From: Rhizobium sp. BK376
GTDB lineage: Bacteria; Pseudomonadota; Alphaproteobacteria; Rhizobiales; Rhizobiaceae
Length of the DNA stretch: 64,000 nucleotides
Direction of reading: 5' to 3'
NCBI RefSeq assembly: GCF_004341625.1
Contig: NZ_SLZG01000006.1
Span: 62,001 to 126,000 of the forward strand
The notes beneath the pieces were generated by a model. The model saw only the letters and a program-made list of their open reading frames with translations, was not told where the DNA came from and ran no database searches. A program made the position numbers and the translations under genes. Below are positions 26,818 through 35,919 of the stretch, piece after piece. Numbering within the stretch: position 1 is the first letter of the stretch; each line of letters begins with the position of its first letter.

Positions 26818-27857
26818 CCGCTTCCCTGGATTGCGTCGGCATCAACAAGAGCCTTGGGGGCGCGCCGGTTCTTCGCAACCTGCATCTGAAGATCAATGCG
26901 GGTGAAGTCGTCTCATTGCTTGGAGCCAGCGGCTCGGGCAAGACAACATTGTTGCGGATCATCGCCGGCCTGATCAATCCCGATAGCGGCCTGGTGAAAT
27001 TCGACGACACCGTTGTCTGGAGCGACAGATCAGTCGTTCCCCCGGAAAAGCGCCGCGTCGGCATGGTCTTCCAGGATTATGCGCTCTGGCCGCACATGAC
27101 CGTTTCGCAGAACCTGACCTTCGGCCTTCAATCGCAGCGGCTGTCCGACACCGAGCAGACGATGCGGGCGGAGCATGCATTGGAGGTTACGCGGCTTGCC
27201 CCCTATCGCAATCGCTATCCGGCCGAGCTTTCCGGCGGCCAGCAGCAGCGTGTTGCCATCGCTCGCTGCCTGGCGGCGCGGCCGGCACTGATGCTGTTTG
27301 ACGAACCTCTCAGCAATCTCGATGCAGCCCTGCGGGAAGATATGCGCGTCGAAATGATGGAGCTGGTGCGCCGGGAAGCGATCACGGCCGTTTATGTCAC
27401 CCACGATCAGGCGGAGGCCATGGCGGTGTCCGACCGCATCGCGGTCATGCGATCAGGGGTCATTGCCCAGCTCGACACACCTCAGGCCATTTATGAGACA
27501 CCCGCTGATGCCTTCGTGGCAAGCTTCATCGGCGGCTTTTCGATCGTGCCCGGTCAGGCCAGCAACGGCCAGTTCAAGATCGAGAATGCGTCGAACGAAC
27601 CGTTGCGGACATCCGGCGCCCACAATGGCAATGCGCTTCTGGTCGTTCGCCCCGAAGACGCTCGCCCCCGCGATGCCTTCCCTGACAACAGCGTTCAGGG
27701 TATCGTTCAGTCCTCGGCGTTTCAGGGACGTTGCTGGCGTCTGATACTCGATATCGGGCCGCACCGCATCAAGCTCGATTGGCCGCAGGCGATGCCCGCT
27801 GGAGCGCCGCTGACCTTCTCCCTCCCGCCCGAACGCTGCGTCGTGCTCGCCGCTTAA
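26814..27857 (+). CDS. ABC transporter ATP-binding protein, FbpC/PotA type
   Basis: A 347-residue ATPase with Walker [10 protein letters not shown], signature LSGGQQQRV, Walker [13 protein letters not shown] and a C-terminal TOBE-like regulatory domain after about residue 240. The ATG at 26814 overlaps the permease stop (ATGA) and has GGAAGG upstream. It completes the importer with the preceding two genes. Confidence 0.92.
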   Translation: MTASLDCVGINKSLGGAPVLRNLHLKINAGEVVSLLGASGSGKTTLLRIIAGLINPDSGLVKFDDTVVWSDRSVVPPEKRRVGMVFQDYALWPHMTVSQNLTFGLQSQRLSDTEQTMRAEHALEVTRLAPYRNRYPAELSGGQQQRVAIARCLAARPALMLFDEPLSNLDAALREDMRVEMMELVRREAITAVYVTHDQAEAMAVSDRIAVMRSGVIAQLDTPQAIYETPADAFVASFIGGFSIVPGQASNGQFKIENASNEPLRTSGAHNGNALLVVRPEDARPRDAFPDNSVQGIVQSSAFQGRCWRLILDIGPHRIKLDWPQAMPAGAPLTFSLPPERCVVLAA

Positions 27858-27887
27858 CGTCTTTCAGTTGAATCCAGGACCATTGCA

Positions 27888-28643
27888 TTGAACAATCTCA
27901 CCCCCATTCTATCGACCGTCACGGCGTCCTTTCTCGGCTCCTTCGTCGAAGTGGTCGAAGCCTTCACCATCGTCCTTGCCGTCGGGATCACCAGAAGCTG
28001 GCGCCCGGCACTGACGGGAGCGGCTCTTGCGCTCGCCGTGCTTGCCGCGCTGGTGGTTGTTTTCGGCCCGCTGCTGGCATTGGTGCCGATAACCACGCTG
28101 CAATTCGTCGTCGGCGTTCTGCTGATCCTGTTCGGCATGCGCTGGCTGCGCAAAGCGATCTTGCGTTCACTCGGCGTCATTGCGCTCCACGATGAGGATG
28201 CCGCCTTTTCGAAAGAGACGGCCGCCTTGCGGCAGCAGGCGGGGCATAGCCGCGCGGACTATCTTGCCGGCCTTGCCTCGTTCAAGGCAGTGCTGCTCGA
28301 AGGGGTCGAGGTCGTATTTATCGTCATCGCGGTCGGCGGCGCCCATGGCCTGACCTTCTATGCCAGCCTCGGTGCTTTGGCCGCTTTCATCCTCGTCATG
28401 CTGATCGGCCTTTTGGTCCACCGTCCGCTTGCGACAGTGCCCGAGAACACGCTGAAATTCGTTGTCGGTCTCATGCTGACGAGTTTCGGGATTTTCTGGA
28501 CGGGAGAAGGATTGGGAGCGGATTGGCCAGGTGCCGATCTCGCCCTCATCGCAATCTTCGCCGTCGTGGCCGCTGCGTCCTACGCCATCATCCGCAGCAT
28601 GCGCAACGCCAGCCAGACATCTACAGCAAAGGCCGCCAAATGA
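27888..28643 (+). CDS. Predicted membrane protein with internal duplication (COG4280-like)
   Basis: A 251-residue protein with about seven membrane segments. It is built from two repeats, each starting with a glutamate-bearing helix: SFVEVVEAFTIVLAVG (near 18-33) and VLLEGVEVVFIVIAVG (near 138-153). Such ExxE helices recall the REGxE motifs of Ftr1-type iron permeases and the acidic motifs of GDT1/LysE-like cation transporters, so cation transport is a reasonable but unproven idea. The start is TTG. Its stop overlaps a small membrane-protein gene, and it follows an Fbp-type importer by 30 bases, suggesting one operon. Confidence 0.75.
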   Translation: MNNLTPILSTVTASFLGSFVEVVEAFTIVLAVGITRSWRPALTGAALALAVLAALVVVFGPLLALVPITTLQFVVGVLLILFGMRWLRKAILRSLGVIALHDEDAAFSKETAALRQQAGHSRADYLAGLASFKAVLLEGVEVVFIVIAVGGAHGLTFYASLGALAAFILVMLIGLLVHRPLATVPENTLKFVVGLMLTSFGIFWTGEGLGADWPGADLALIAIFAVVAAASYAIIRSMRNASQTSTAKAAK

Positions 28644-28846
28644 GTGTCATTCGTATCGCAATTTCCGAACTGATCGGCATGTTCATCGATGACGGCAGCC
28701 TTGCCGCATTGGCAGTGATCCTGATTTTGGCCGTAACAGCCGCAATCAAGCTGGCTGCATTGCCTCCGCTGATCGGCGGTCTTCTCCTCCTGGTCGGTTG
28801 TCTCGCGATCCTCGCCTACAGTGTTCGCCGGGCAGTCAAGCGGTAA
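28640..28846 (+). CDS. Small membrane protein of 68 residues
   Basis: A short protein with two hydrophobic segments (about 22-40 and 43-62) and a basic C terminus SVRRAVKR. The ATG overlaps the preceding stop (ATGA), so it is probably translationally coupled to the COG4280-like gene and could be a partner subunit. I do not recognise a family. Confidence 0.65.
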   Translation: MSVIRIAISELIGMFIDDGSLAALAVILILAVTAAIKLAALPPLIGGLLLLVGCLAILAYSVRRAVKR

Positions 28847-29320
28847 CCCATCGCGACGCGTAGCCGCCGCATAACGCTCCGCAAAGCGATCATACCCGGC
28901 TGCGATCGGGATCCGAGATTGCGAGAAGTCCATCCGAGCCATGATGGACTTCTCGCGCGTTGTCACGCGCCATGAAGCCGAGACAAAGCCCAAATCAGAT
29001 GGGCTGCCAGGCTGCGCAACAGCGCCGACTTCCGCTCAAAAAACCCTCCTCTAAAGATAGTTTGTCCTGCTAAAGCGCCGATACGACGCCTGCGCAGGCG
29101 CCTGCCGATGCGTCGCACGGCATCCAAAAATCCAACGCGTAATACAAATGTCACGTTTCTAAGTATAAGATAACACATCAGGATGTACAAACGGACCCAT
29201 CCGAAATAAGAACCTGTATTTTTGCAGAATAAAACATTTTTATGATCATACCACCAAGCATATATGTTCGCTTCTCGCGCGAATCTTCTTGGTGATAGGT
29301 ACGATAGGATTGGAGACAGC
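28847..29320. other. Intergenic region before phnC, with a hairpin and an AT-rich right half
   Basis: No gene is supported here; an open minus-strand frame from 29397 to 28963 runs antisense into phnC and looks spurious. The left part holds a long perfect hairpin (28921-28956). The right part (about 29140-29280) is AT-rich and probably contains the phnC promoter. I looked for a Pho box and found only weak partial matches around 29148. Confidence 0.5.
28921..28956. terminator. 14-bp perfect hairpin, likely terminator of the upstream operon
   Basis: GCGAGAAGTCCATC and its exact complement GATGGACTTCTCGC enclose an 8-base loop, 75 bases after the small membrane-protein gene. There is no T-run, so it may be a Rho-assisted terminator or a 3'-end-stabilising structure. 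Confidence 0.6.
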
Positions 29321-30145
29321 ATGCTGAAACTCAGCGCTGTAACGAAACGTTTTGGCTCATCTATAGCGGTCAACGGTATCGATCTCGACATAGACAAGGG
29401 TCAAATCATCGGCGTCATCGGACGCTCGGGCGCGGGCAAATCGACATTGCTGCGGATTATCAATCGGTTGATCGATCCGAGCGAAGGCACGATCGAATTC
29501 GACGGCAAGCGCGTGAGCGAATTGAGGGGTCGGGATCTTCGGCTGTGGCGTGCGCGCTGCGCCATGATCTTCCAGCAATTCAATCTGGTGAACCGCCTCG
29601 ACGTGCTCACCAACGTGCTCGTCGGCCGCGTTGCGTCAAGCGGAACCCTGCCGATCCTCTTCAAGCAGTTTTCCGCTGAGGAGCGTACGATGGCGGCCAA
29701 GGCGCTCGATCGCCTCAACCTGCTCCCGCACGCCCTGCAGCGCGCCGATACGCTGTCCGGTGGCCAGCAACAGCGTGTAGCGATCGCCCGCGCGCTCGTG
29801 CAGATGCCTGACATCGTTCTTGCCGACGAGCCGATCGCTTCGCTCGACCCGCACAATGCGCGTCTCGTCATGGAGGCACTGAAGACGATCAATCGCGAAG
29901 ACGGCATCACCGTCATCTGCAATCTGCACACGCTCGATGCCGCCCGCACCTATTGCACCCGCATCATCGGTCTCGCCAAGGGCTCCGTCGTCTTCGACGG
30001 AGCGCCGGAAGCTCTGACCAACGACATATTGCAACGGATCTATGGAGAGGATGGCGGCGCACCGGTCGACGAACGTCTCACCTCCGGTCAATTCGGGCGT
30101 CCCCAGACCCACCCGGTCTGGACGGAACCGCTCGCCACAGCTTGA
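29321..30145 (+). CDS. phnC: Phosphonate ABC transporter ATP-binding protein
   Basis: A 274-residue ATPase of the PhnC type with Walker [29 protein letters not shown] after the Q-loop, signature LSGGQQQRV and Walker [15 protein letters not shown] chose the ATG at 29321 with a GGAG nine bases upstream over the in-frame extension to 29264. The gene looks intact. Its partner phnD downstream is truncated and no phnE is present, so the transporter cannot be complete unless other copies supply the missing parts. Confidence 0.88.
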   Translation: MLKLSAVTKRFGSSIAVNGIDLDIDKGQIIGVIGRSGAGKSTLLRIINRLIDPSEGTIEFDGKRVSELRGRDLRLWRARCAMIFQQFNLVNRLDVLTNVLVGRVASSGTLPILFKQFSAEERTMAAKALDRLNLLPHALQRADTLSGGQQQRVAIARALVQMPDIVLADEPIASLDPHNARLVMEALKTINREDGITVICNLHTLDAARTYCTRIIGLAKGSVVFDGAPEALTNDILQRIYGEDGGAPVDERLTSGQFGRPQTHPVWTEPLATA

Positions 30146-30200
30146 CGGGCACCCGCCCGTCATATGTCCAGTAAAATATTAAAATGTATGGAGTTTTTCA

Positions 30201-30871
30201 ATGACGTCCAATATCACCCGCCGCGCCACGGTCGCGGCATTCCTGGCCGGCGCCCTGATGATCGGCGCCGTTCCTGCTAAAGCCGATTGGCATGACCAGT
30301 TCAAGGAACTCAATTTCGGCATTTCGAGCTCGGAAAACGAGCGCGATGCGGTTGCCCGCTACGATGCCTTCGCTGCCTATATGACGAAGAAGCTCGGCGT
30401 TCCCGTCCATGTCATCTGGGGCACGGACTACGCCGCCGTCTTCGAAGCGCTGCACTCCAACAAGATCCAGTTCGCCACGATCGGCGCCGCGAACTACGCG
30501 CTCGGTCGCAAGGTCATGGGCAACAACATCACCGCCGTTGCCACCAGCGAAGACAATTTCGGCTCGACCGGCTATCACTCGGTCATCGTCGTCAAGGCTG
30601 ACAGCCCGTACCAGAAGATCGACGACCTGAAGGGCAAGGTACTTGCCTGGGCCGACCCGAACTCGACCTCCGGCTATGCCGTGCCGCTCTACTTCATGAA
30701 GAAATCAGGCATCGATCCTTCCACCTTCTTCTCCAAGACGCCTTTCTCCGGCAGCCATGAACTCGGCGTCGTCGGCGTCGTCAACGGCACCTTCGATGCG
30801 GCCGCCGACGACTGGACCAATCCGCAGAAGAGCAACGCTCAGCGCATGGAATCAAAGGGCATGGTCGGCAT
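30201..30871 (+). pseudogene. phnD: 3'-truncated phnD (phosphonate-binding protein)
   Basis: The first ~223 codons read as a good PhnD: a signal peptide ending AKADWHDQF, LNFGISSSENERDA, and PFSGSHELGVVGVVNGTFDAAADDW read in segments. Homology stops after QRMESKGMV. From there the frame runs into unrelated sequence and stops at 31085, while a different frame takes up an MFS transporter. The C-terminal lobe and all phnE genes are missing, consistent with a deletion whose endpoint is near 30860-30880. Confidence 0.8.
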
Positions 30872-31756
30872 ACATCATGAACAACCGTATCGTGACCACC
30901 TGGTTTCCGGAGCGGGAGCGCGCCAGCACGATCGGCATCTACACCTCGGCCCAATATGTCGGACTTGGCTTTCTCACGCCGCTATTGGTCTGGATGGAGG
31001 CTGGCTACGGCTGGCGGTCGGTCTTCGTCTTCACCGGCGTGCTTGGCCTTGCGGTCGCTGCGATATGGGCACTTGTCTATCGTGATCCGGATCGCTTTCG
31101 CGGCACCAATCAGGCCGAACGCGATCTTATCGCCGAGGGCGGCGGCATTCCTGACCTCAGCACGCGCCTTGCCGCACAGCAGTCCAAGCGCGATGCCTTT
31201 TCCTGGCACGATCTTGCCATCGTACTCAGTCGCAAGAAGCTCTGGGGCATCTATATCGGCCAGTTCTGCTACCTGGCATCAGCGAATTTTTTCCTGACCT
31301 GGTTTCCGACCTATCTGGTTCAATATCGACACCTTGATTTCATCAAGGCCGCATCGATACCGTTTCTCGCCGGGTTCGCGGGGGTGCTCGTGTCCGGTTT
31401 CTTTTCCGACGCTCTGCTTCGTCGGGGCTTTACGCTCGGTGCTTCGCGCAAAATTCCAGTCCTTGTCGGCATCGCCCTATCGGTGCTGATCATTGGCGCG
31501 CAATTCGTCGATGCTCCGGAACTCATCATTCTGTTTCTCTGTCTCCGCTCTTGCTCCGGAGCGCCTGATCGGCCTGACCGGCGGGGTCTTCAACCTCTTC
31601 GGCGGGCTCTCCGGCGTGATCATCCCGATCGCGATCGGCTATCTCGTCCAGGCAGGCGGTTTCGGGGCAGCATTAGCAATGTGTTCCTTGCTGGCGATCA
31701 TCGCGGCGTTTTCATACATTTTCCTGGTCGGGAAAATGGAGCGCGTCGCCGAGTGA
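30872..31756 (+). pseudogene. 5'-truncated, frameshifted MFS transporter (ACS/ExuT-like)
   Basis: From NNRIVTTWFPERERASTIG onward one frame encodes the middle and C-terminal part of an anion:cation symporter-type MFS protein; the N-terminal ~110 residues are absent. That frame breaks near 31545 after ELIILFLCL, and the protein resumes in the next frame at ALAPERLIGLTGGVFN, ending LVGKMERVAE at 31756. Comparison with the family layout suggests roughly a dozen residues are missing at the break, so this is a small deletion with frameshift. The gene cannot make a functional transporter. Confidence 0.8.
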
Positions 31757-31793
31757 TCTCCGATATAGGAAGAGCTGCGCTTCCTGAAAAATC

Positions 31794-31828
31794 GGACTTG
31801 CGACTGCGAAATGCGCGGTCGCAAGTCC
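31794..31828 (+). terminator. Hairpin after the MFS remnant
   Basis: A perfect 11-bp inverted repeat (GGACTTGCGAC and GTCGCAAGTCC) with a 13-base loop lies 37 bases after the MFS remnant stop. No T-run follows. It was probably the terminator of the ancestral MFS gene. Confidence 0.5.
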
Positions 31829-32031
31829 CGCCTGTTCCTCCCCGCGCAATGTCCACCTTCAGTAAAAATTGAATAGAACGGCGGCTCGTTCTCGAAAGAG
31901 ATGCCGGTCCTGTTTTCGCAACGCACCATATCGCGCCGTCTGTTAAACGGTGAATGGAATTATACTCGTCTTTCATGTATAAAATGGAATTCAGCTTCGT
32001 TCAGGGCAGCCTTTTGGAGAGGAGAGTTGCC

Positions 32032-32418
32032 ATGTGGAACCGTTTTGCTTTGATCAGCCTGTTTATTGTAAGTCTTTCGCCTTACTGCGCGGTGGCTCAG
32101 GAAGGAGATGTTTCAGCCGGTGCCGTCGTCTTCAAGAAATGCGCCATCTGCCATATTGCCGATACGGACAAGAACAAGATCGGGCCATCACTGAACGGCT
32201 TATTCGGCAGGACGGCCGGCACTCACCCCGACTTCAGCTATTCGCCGGCAATGCAACAGGCAGGCAAGGGCGGACTGGTATGGAGTGATACGGAGCTACG
32301 CGATTACCTTCATGATCCCAAGACTAAGGTTAAGGGAACGAAGATGACCTTCGTCGGCCTGAAGGATGATACCGAGATCACCAATCTCATCGCCTATCTG
32401 AAGCAATATTCCAAATAG
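32032..32418 (+). CDS. Class I cytochrome c (c2/c550 type)
   Basis: A 128-residue periplasmic cytochrome c with a signal peptide (cleavage near AVAQ) and one haem site, CAICH. The distal methionine is likely in GTKMTF near residue 103, and KIGPSLNGLFGR is a family stretch. I chose the ATG at 32032 after GAGAGGAGA rather than the open frame to 31954. Its place just upstream of a complete oxidase operon suggests it is the dedicated electron donor. The same order (cytochrome c then coxMNOP) is known in other rhizobia. Confidence 0.9.
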   Translation: MWNRFALISLFIVSLSPYCAVAQEGDVSAGAVVFKKCAICHIADTDKNKIGPSLNGLFGRTAGTHPDFSYSPAMQQAGKGGLVWSDTELRDYLHDPKTKVKGTKMTFVGLKDDTEITNLIAYLKQYSK

Positions 32419-32560
32419 AGGGCGAAATCCCGCGAGCTTCGCTGCCGGACTGTTTTCATCCCCTAATTGTCCGCTCAGGCTTTGTGTGAGATAATACTAA
32501 TAAGCTTCTCCGACAGATTGTGGATATGTCCACCGCCGGGTCGCGGTCAGGGGGCAGCGC

Positions 32561-33376
32561 ATGATTGTCGTGCTGATTCTTGTACTTGTCGTGGTGGGAT
32601 CAATCGTCTTCCACCTGCTTAGTCCGTGGTGGTGGACACCGATAGCGTCGAACTGGAGCTACATCGACAATACCATCGTCATAACATTCTGGATTACCGG
32701 CTTCGTATTCGCGGCGGTCATATCCTTCATGGCCTATTGCGTCTGGCGCTTCAGGCATCGGCCGGGATCAACGGCTGCCTATCAACCCGAAAACAAGCGC
32801 TTGGAGTGGTGGCTTGCCGGCGGAACCGCGCTTGGTGTCTCGGCAATGCTGACGCCCGGCCTTTTCGTATGGAGCCAGTTCGTTACCGTCCCTGCCAATG
32901 CCAGCAAGGTGGAAGTCGTCGGTCAGCAATGGCAGTGGAGCTTCCGCTTGCCGGGGGCGGATGGCCGGCTCGGTCGGGCAGAGACGCGCAACGTCACGTC
33001 CGACAATCCGCTTGGTGTTGACCGAAATGATCCGGCTTCCCTCGATGACGTCGTCATTTCAGGAGGCGAGTTGCATCTGCCAATCGGCAAGCCGGTCGAG
33101 GTTCTGCTGCGCTCGATCGACGTTCTCCATGATTTCTACGTTCCCGAATTTCGGGCCAAGATGGACATGATCCCCGGCACCGTCACCTACTATTGGTTCA
33201 CGCCGACGCGAACGGGAACGTTCGAAGTTCTCTGCGCAGAGCTGTGCGGCGTCGGTCATCCGCAAATGCGCGGAACGGTGGTCATCGATGACGACGACGC
33301 CTACCGGACCTGGCTGCAGCAACAGCCGACATTTTCGCAATCCTTAGCATCAATAGAAAATCTGCCGTCGAAGTGA
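32561..33376 (+). CDS. coxM: Cytochrome c oxidase subunit II (CoxM-like)
   Basis: A 271-residue subunit II with two N-terminal membrane helices (about 2-20 and 42-64) and a periplasmic cupredoxin domain. The CuA ligands are visible as His in DVLHDFYVP and the cluster CAELCGVGHPQM. QQWQWSFRLPG is the aromatic segment thought to lead electrons from cytochrome c. It starts the coxMNOP-type alternative aa3 oxidase operon known from Bradyrhizobium. There is no cleavable signal peptide of lipoprotein type. Confidence 0.9.
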   Translation: MIVVLILVLVVVGSIVFHLLSPWWWTPIASNWSYIDNTIVITFWITGFVFAAVISFMAYCVWRFRHRPGSTAAYQPENKRLEWWLAGGTALGVSAMLTPGLFVWSQFVTVPANASKVEVVGQQWQWSFRLPGADGRLGRAETRNVTSDNPLGVDRNDPASLDDVVISGGELHLPIGKPVEVLLRSIDVLHDFYVPEFRAKMDMIPGTVTYYWFTPTRTGTFEVLCAELCGVGHPQMRGTVVIDDDDAYRTWLQQQPTFSQSLASIENLPSK

Positions 33377-33430
33377 GGATGAGGCGGTCAGAAATGAAAG
33401 GCGTGCCGTAGGGAATAGGGAGGATGCAGC

Positions 33431-35209
33431 ATGGTCGACATTCGATCGGGCGTTGGGGAAGCGATCCCACCTGCCGAAGTTGAGGATGTGGAACTTTATC
33501 ACCCGAAGAGCTGGTGGACGAAATATGTCTTCAGCCAGGATGCCAAGATCATCGCCATCCAATATGCCATGACCGCCATTGCGATCGGCATGGTGGCGCT
33601 GGTTCTGTCCTGGCTGATGCGGCTGCAGCTCGGATTTCCAGGCTCTTTCTCCTTTATTGATGCGGAACATTATTATCAGTTCATCACCATGCACGGCATG
33701 ATCATGGTGATCTATCTGCTGACGGCGCTGTTTCTTGGCGGGTTCGGCAACTATCTCATCCCGCTGATGCTCGGCGCGCGCGACATGGTCTTTCCCTATG
33801 CGAACATGCTGAGCTATTGGCTCTATCTGCTGGCTGTACTGGTGCTTGTCGCCGGCTTCTTCGCGCCCGGCGGACCGACGGGCGCCGGCTGGACGCTCTA
33901 TCCGCCGCAGGCGCTTTTATCCGGCACGCCCGGCGGACGCGACTGGGGCATCATTCTGATGCTTTCCTCGCTGATCCTGTTCATCATCGGCTTCACCATG
34001 GGCGGCCTGAACTATGTTGTCACAGTGCTTCAGGGGCGCGCCCGCGGTATGACGCTGATGCGCATGCCCTTGACCGTGTGGGGCATATTCACCGCAACAG
34101 TCATGGCGCTCCTTGCCTTCCCGGCACTCTTCGTCGCCGCCGTGATGATGCTGTTCGACCGGCTGCTGGGCACCAGTTTCTTCATGCCCGCAATTGTCGA
34201 AATGGGCGAACAGTTGAAGCAGGGTGGCGGCAGTCCCATTCTCTTCCAGCACCTGTTCTGGTTCTTCGGACATCCCGAAGTGTACATCGTCGCCCTGCCC
34301 GCTTTCGGCATCGTTTCCGATCTGATCAGCACCCATGCCCGCAAGAATATTTTCGGTTACCGGATGATGGTCTGGGCGATCCTCATCATTGCGGCGCTAA
34401 GCTTCATTGTCTGGGCGCACCATATGTATGTCAGCGGCATGAATCCGAACTTTGGGTTCTTTTTTGCGACCACCACCCTAATCATAGCGATCCCGACTGC
34501 GATCAAGGTCTATAACTGGGTGCTCACCCTCTGGCGCGGCGATATCCATCTGACGCTGCCGATGCTCTTCGCACTCGCCTTCATCGTCACCTTCGTCAAT
34601 GGAGGCCTCACCGGGCTCTTTCTCGGCAATGTCGTCGTCGACGTGCCGCTATCAGACACGATGTTCGTCGTCGCGCATTTCCACATGGTCATGGGCGTGG
34701 CGCCGATCATGGTCGTGTTCGGCGCGATCCATCACTGGTATCCCAAAGTGACGGGTCGCATGCTGAATGTGACGATGGGCCATATCCACTATTGGATCAC
34801 CTTCCTCGGCGCCTATGCAATCTTCTTTCCCATGCACTATCTCGGCCTGCTGGGCGTGCCCCGCCGCTATTACGAACTGGGCGAGACCGCCTTCATTCCG
34901 CCATCGGCGCATACGCTGAACGAGTTCATTACGGTTGCCGCCCTGATCGTCGGCGCGGCACAAATATTGTTCCTGTTCAATCTGGGCTGGAGCCTGTTCC
35001 GGGGCAAAGCATCCGGCGGCAACCCCTGGTGCGCGACGACGCTGGAATGGCAGACGCCGCAAACGCCGCCCGTTCACGGAAACTGGGGCAAGGAGCTGCC
35101 CATCGTCTATCGCTGGCCTTACGACTACAGCGTTCCGGGTGCGCCCGAGGACTTCATACCGCAGAACCAGCCACCTTCAAGCGCAACGGCAAGGGGTGCC
35201 GCGTCATGA
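33431..35209 (+). CDS. coxN: Cytochrome c oxidase subunit I (CoxN-like)
   Basis: A 592-residue haem-copper oxidase catalytic subunit with about twelve membrane helices. Low-spin haem ligands lie in MHGMIMVIY and VVAHFHMVMG. The CuB and cross-linked His-Tyr site is FFGHPEVYIV and WAHHMY, with the D-channel glutamate in GHPEVY, an aspartate in LGARDMVFP and the K-channel lysine in IPTAIKVYNW. It is thus A-type and should pump protons. A GGGAGG ribosome-binding site precedes the ATG. It overlaps the next gene by four bases. Confidence 0.93.
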   Translation: MVDIRSGVGEAIPPAEVEDVELYHPKSWWTKYVFSQDAKIIAIQYAMTAIAIGMVALVLSWLMRLQLGFPGSFSFIDAEHYYQFITMHGMIMVIYLLTALFLGGFGNYLIPLMLGARDMVFPYANMLSYWLYLLAVLVLVAGFFAPGGPTGAGWTLYPPQALLSGTPGGRDWGIILMLSSLILFIIGFTMGGLNYVVTVLQGRARGMTLMRMPLTVWGIFTATVMALLAFPALFVAAVMMLFDRLLGTSFFMPAIVEMGEQLKQGGGSPILFQHLFWFFGHPEVYIVALPAFGIVSDLISTHARKNIFGYRMMVWAILIIAALSFIVWAHHMYVSGMNPNFGFFFATTTLIIAIPTAIKVYNWVLTLWRGDIHLTLPMLFALAFIVTFVNGGLTGLFLGNVVVDVPLSDTMFVVAHFHMVMGVAPIMVVFGAIHHWYPKVTGRMLNVTMGHIHYWITFLGAYAIFFPMHYLGLLGVPRRYYELGETAFIPPSAHTLNEFITVAALIVGAAQILFLFNLGWSLFRGKASGGNPWCATTLEWQTPQTPPVHGNWGKELPIVYRWPYDYSVPGAPEDFIPQNQPPSSATARGAAS

Positions 35210-35910
35210 GCGCGATCCTCGTCTTCCTCGCGGGCATCTTTGGCATCGTCGGCTGGTGGCTGGCAAGACAGCGGCTGACGTCCAAACCCTGGCTGGAGAC
35301 CGAGCGTGCTGGCGATTTGCCCGATATCCAGCGATCCCCTTTACCGACCGCCAAGATCGGTCTTGGCATTTTTCTCGCTGTCGTCTGTGCGCTGTTTACC
35401 CTGCTTATCAGCGCCTACCTTACACGCATGGGCAGCGCCGACTGGTGGGGAATGCCCGTGCCGCGTTTGCTATGGGTCAACACGGCAGTTCTCCTGGTTA
35501 ACGGCGCATCGATGGAATGGGCGAAAGCCGAGGCCAGGCTCAGCCGCGGCGAGACCCTCAACACCGCGTTGGCTATGGCGTTCGGAACGGGTTTTCTGTT
35601 CCTTCTCGGCCAGCTTCTCGTGTGGTGGCAGCTCGTGTCGGCTGGCTATGTGCTTGCCGATAACCCCGCAAACAGCTTCTTTTACATGATCACCGGAATT
35701 CATGGCCTGCACATCATCGGCGGGCTTTTCGTGCTGGGACGCGCGACGGTCCGCGCCCGAAGCATTCTCACATGGTCGAAGATGCGTCTCAGCGTGGACC
35801 TGTGCGCCACCTATTGGCATGTCATGCTCATCATCTGGCTCGTCATGTTCGCGCTTTTTGCCGGATGGGCCAACAGCTTCGCCGATCTCTGCCGCCAATT
35901 GGTCACCTGA
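35206..35910 (+). CDS. coxO: Cytochrome c oxidase subunit III homologue, first copy (CoxO-like)
   Basis: A 234-residue membrane protein with about six helices and the subunit III features NTAVLLVNGASMEWA and ITGIHGLHIIGG, and a C-terminal CATYWHVMLIIWLVMF. The ATG overlaps the coxN stop (ATGA). A second, different subunit III homologue follows, as described for coxO and coxP. The role is structural, protecting the catalytic subunit during turnover. Confidence 0.85.
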   Translation: MSAILVFLAGIFGIVGWWLARQRLTSKPWLETERAGDLPDIQRSPLPTAKIGLGIFLAVVCALFTLLISAYLTRMGSADWWGMPVPRLLWVNTAVLLVNGASMEWAKAEARLSRGETLNTALAMAFGTGFLFLLGQLLVWWQLVSAGYVLADNPANSFFYMITGIHGLHIIGGLFVLGRATVRARSILTWSKMRLSVDLCATYWHVMLIIWLVMFALFAGWANSFADLCRQLVT

Positions 35911-35919
35911 GGAGTTTCG

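Noticed and set aside
29140..29280. Possible Pho box before phnC
   Set aside because: Only partial matches to TGTCA-type half-sites at irregular spacing were seen, not enough to call a PhoB site.
28963..29397. Minus-strand open frame overlapping the start of phnC
   Set aside because: It overlaps the phnC N terminus, lacks a ribosome-binding site and its translation is not family-like.
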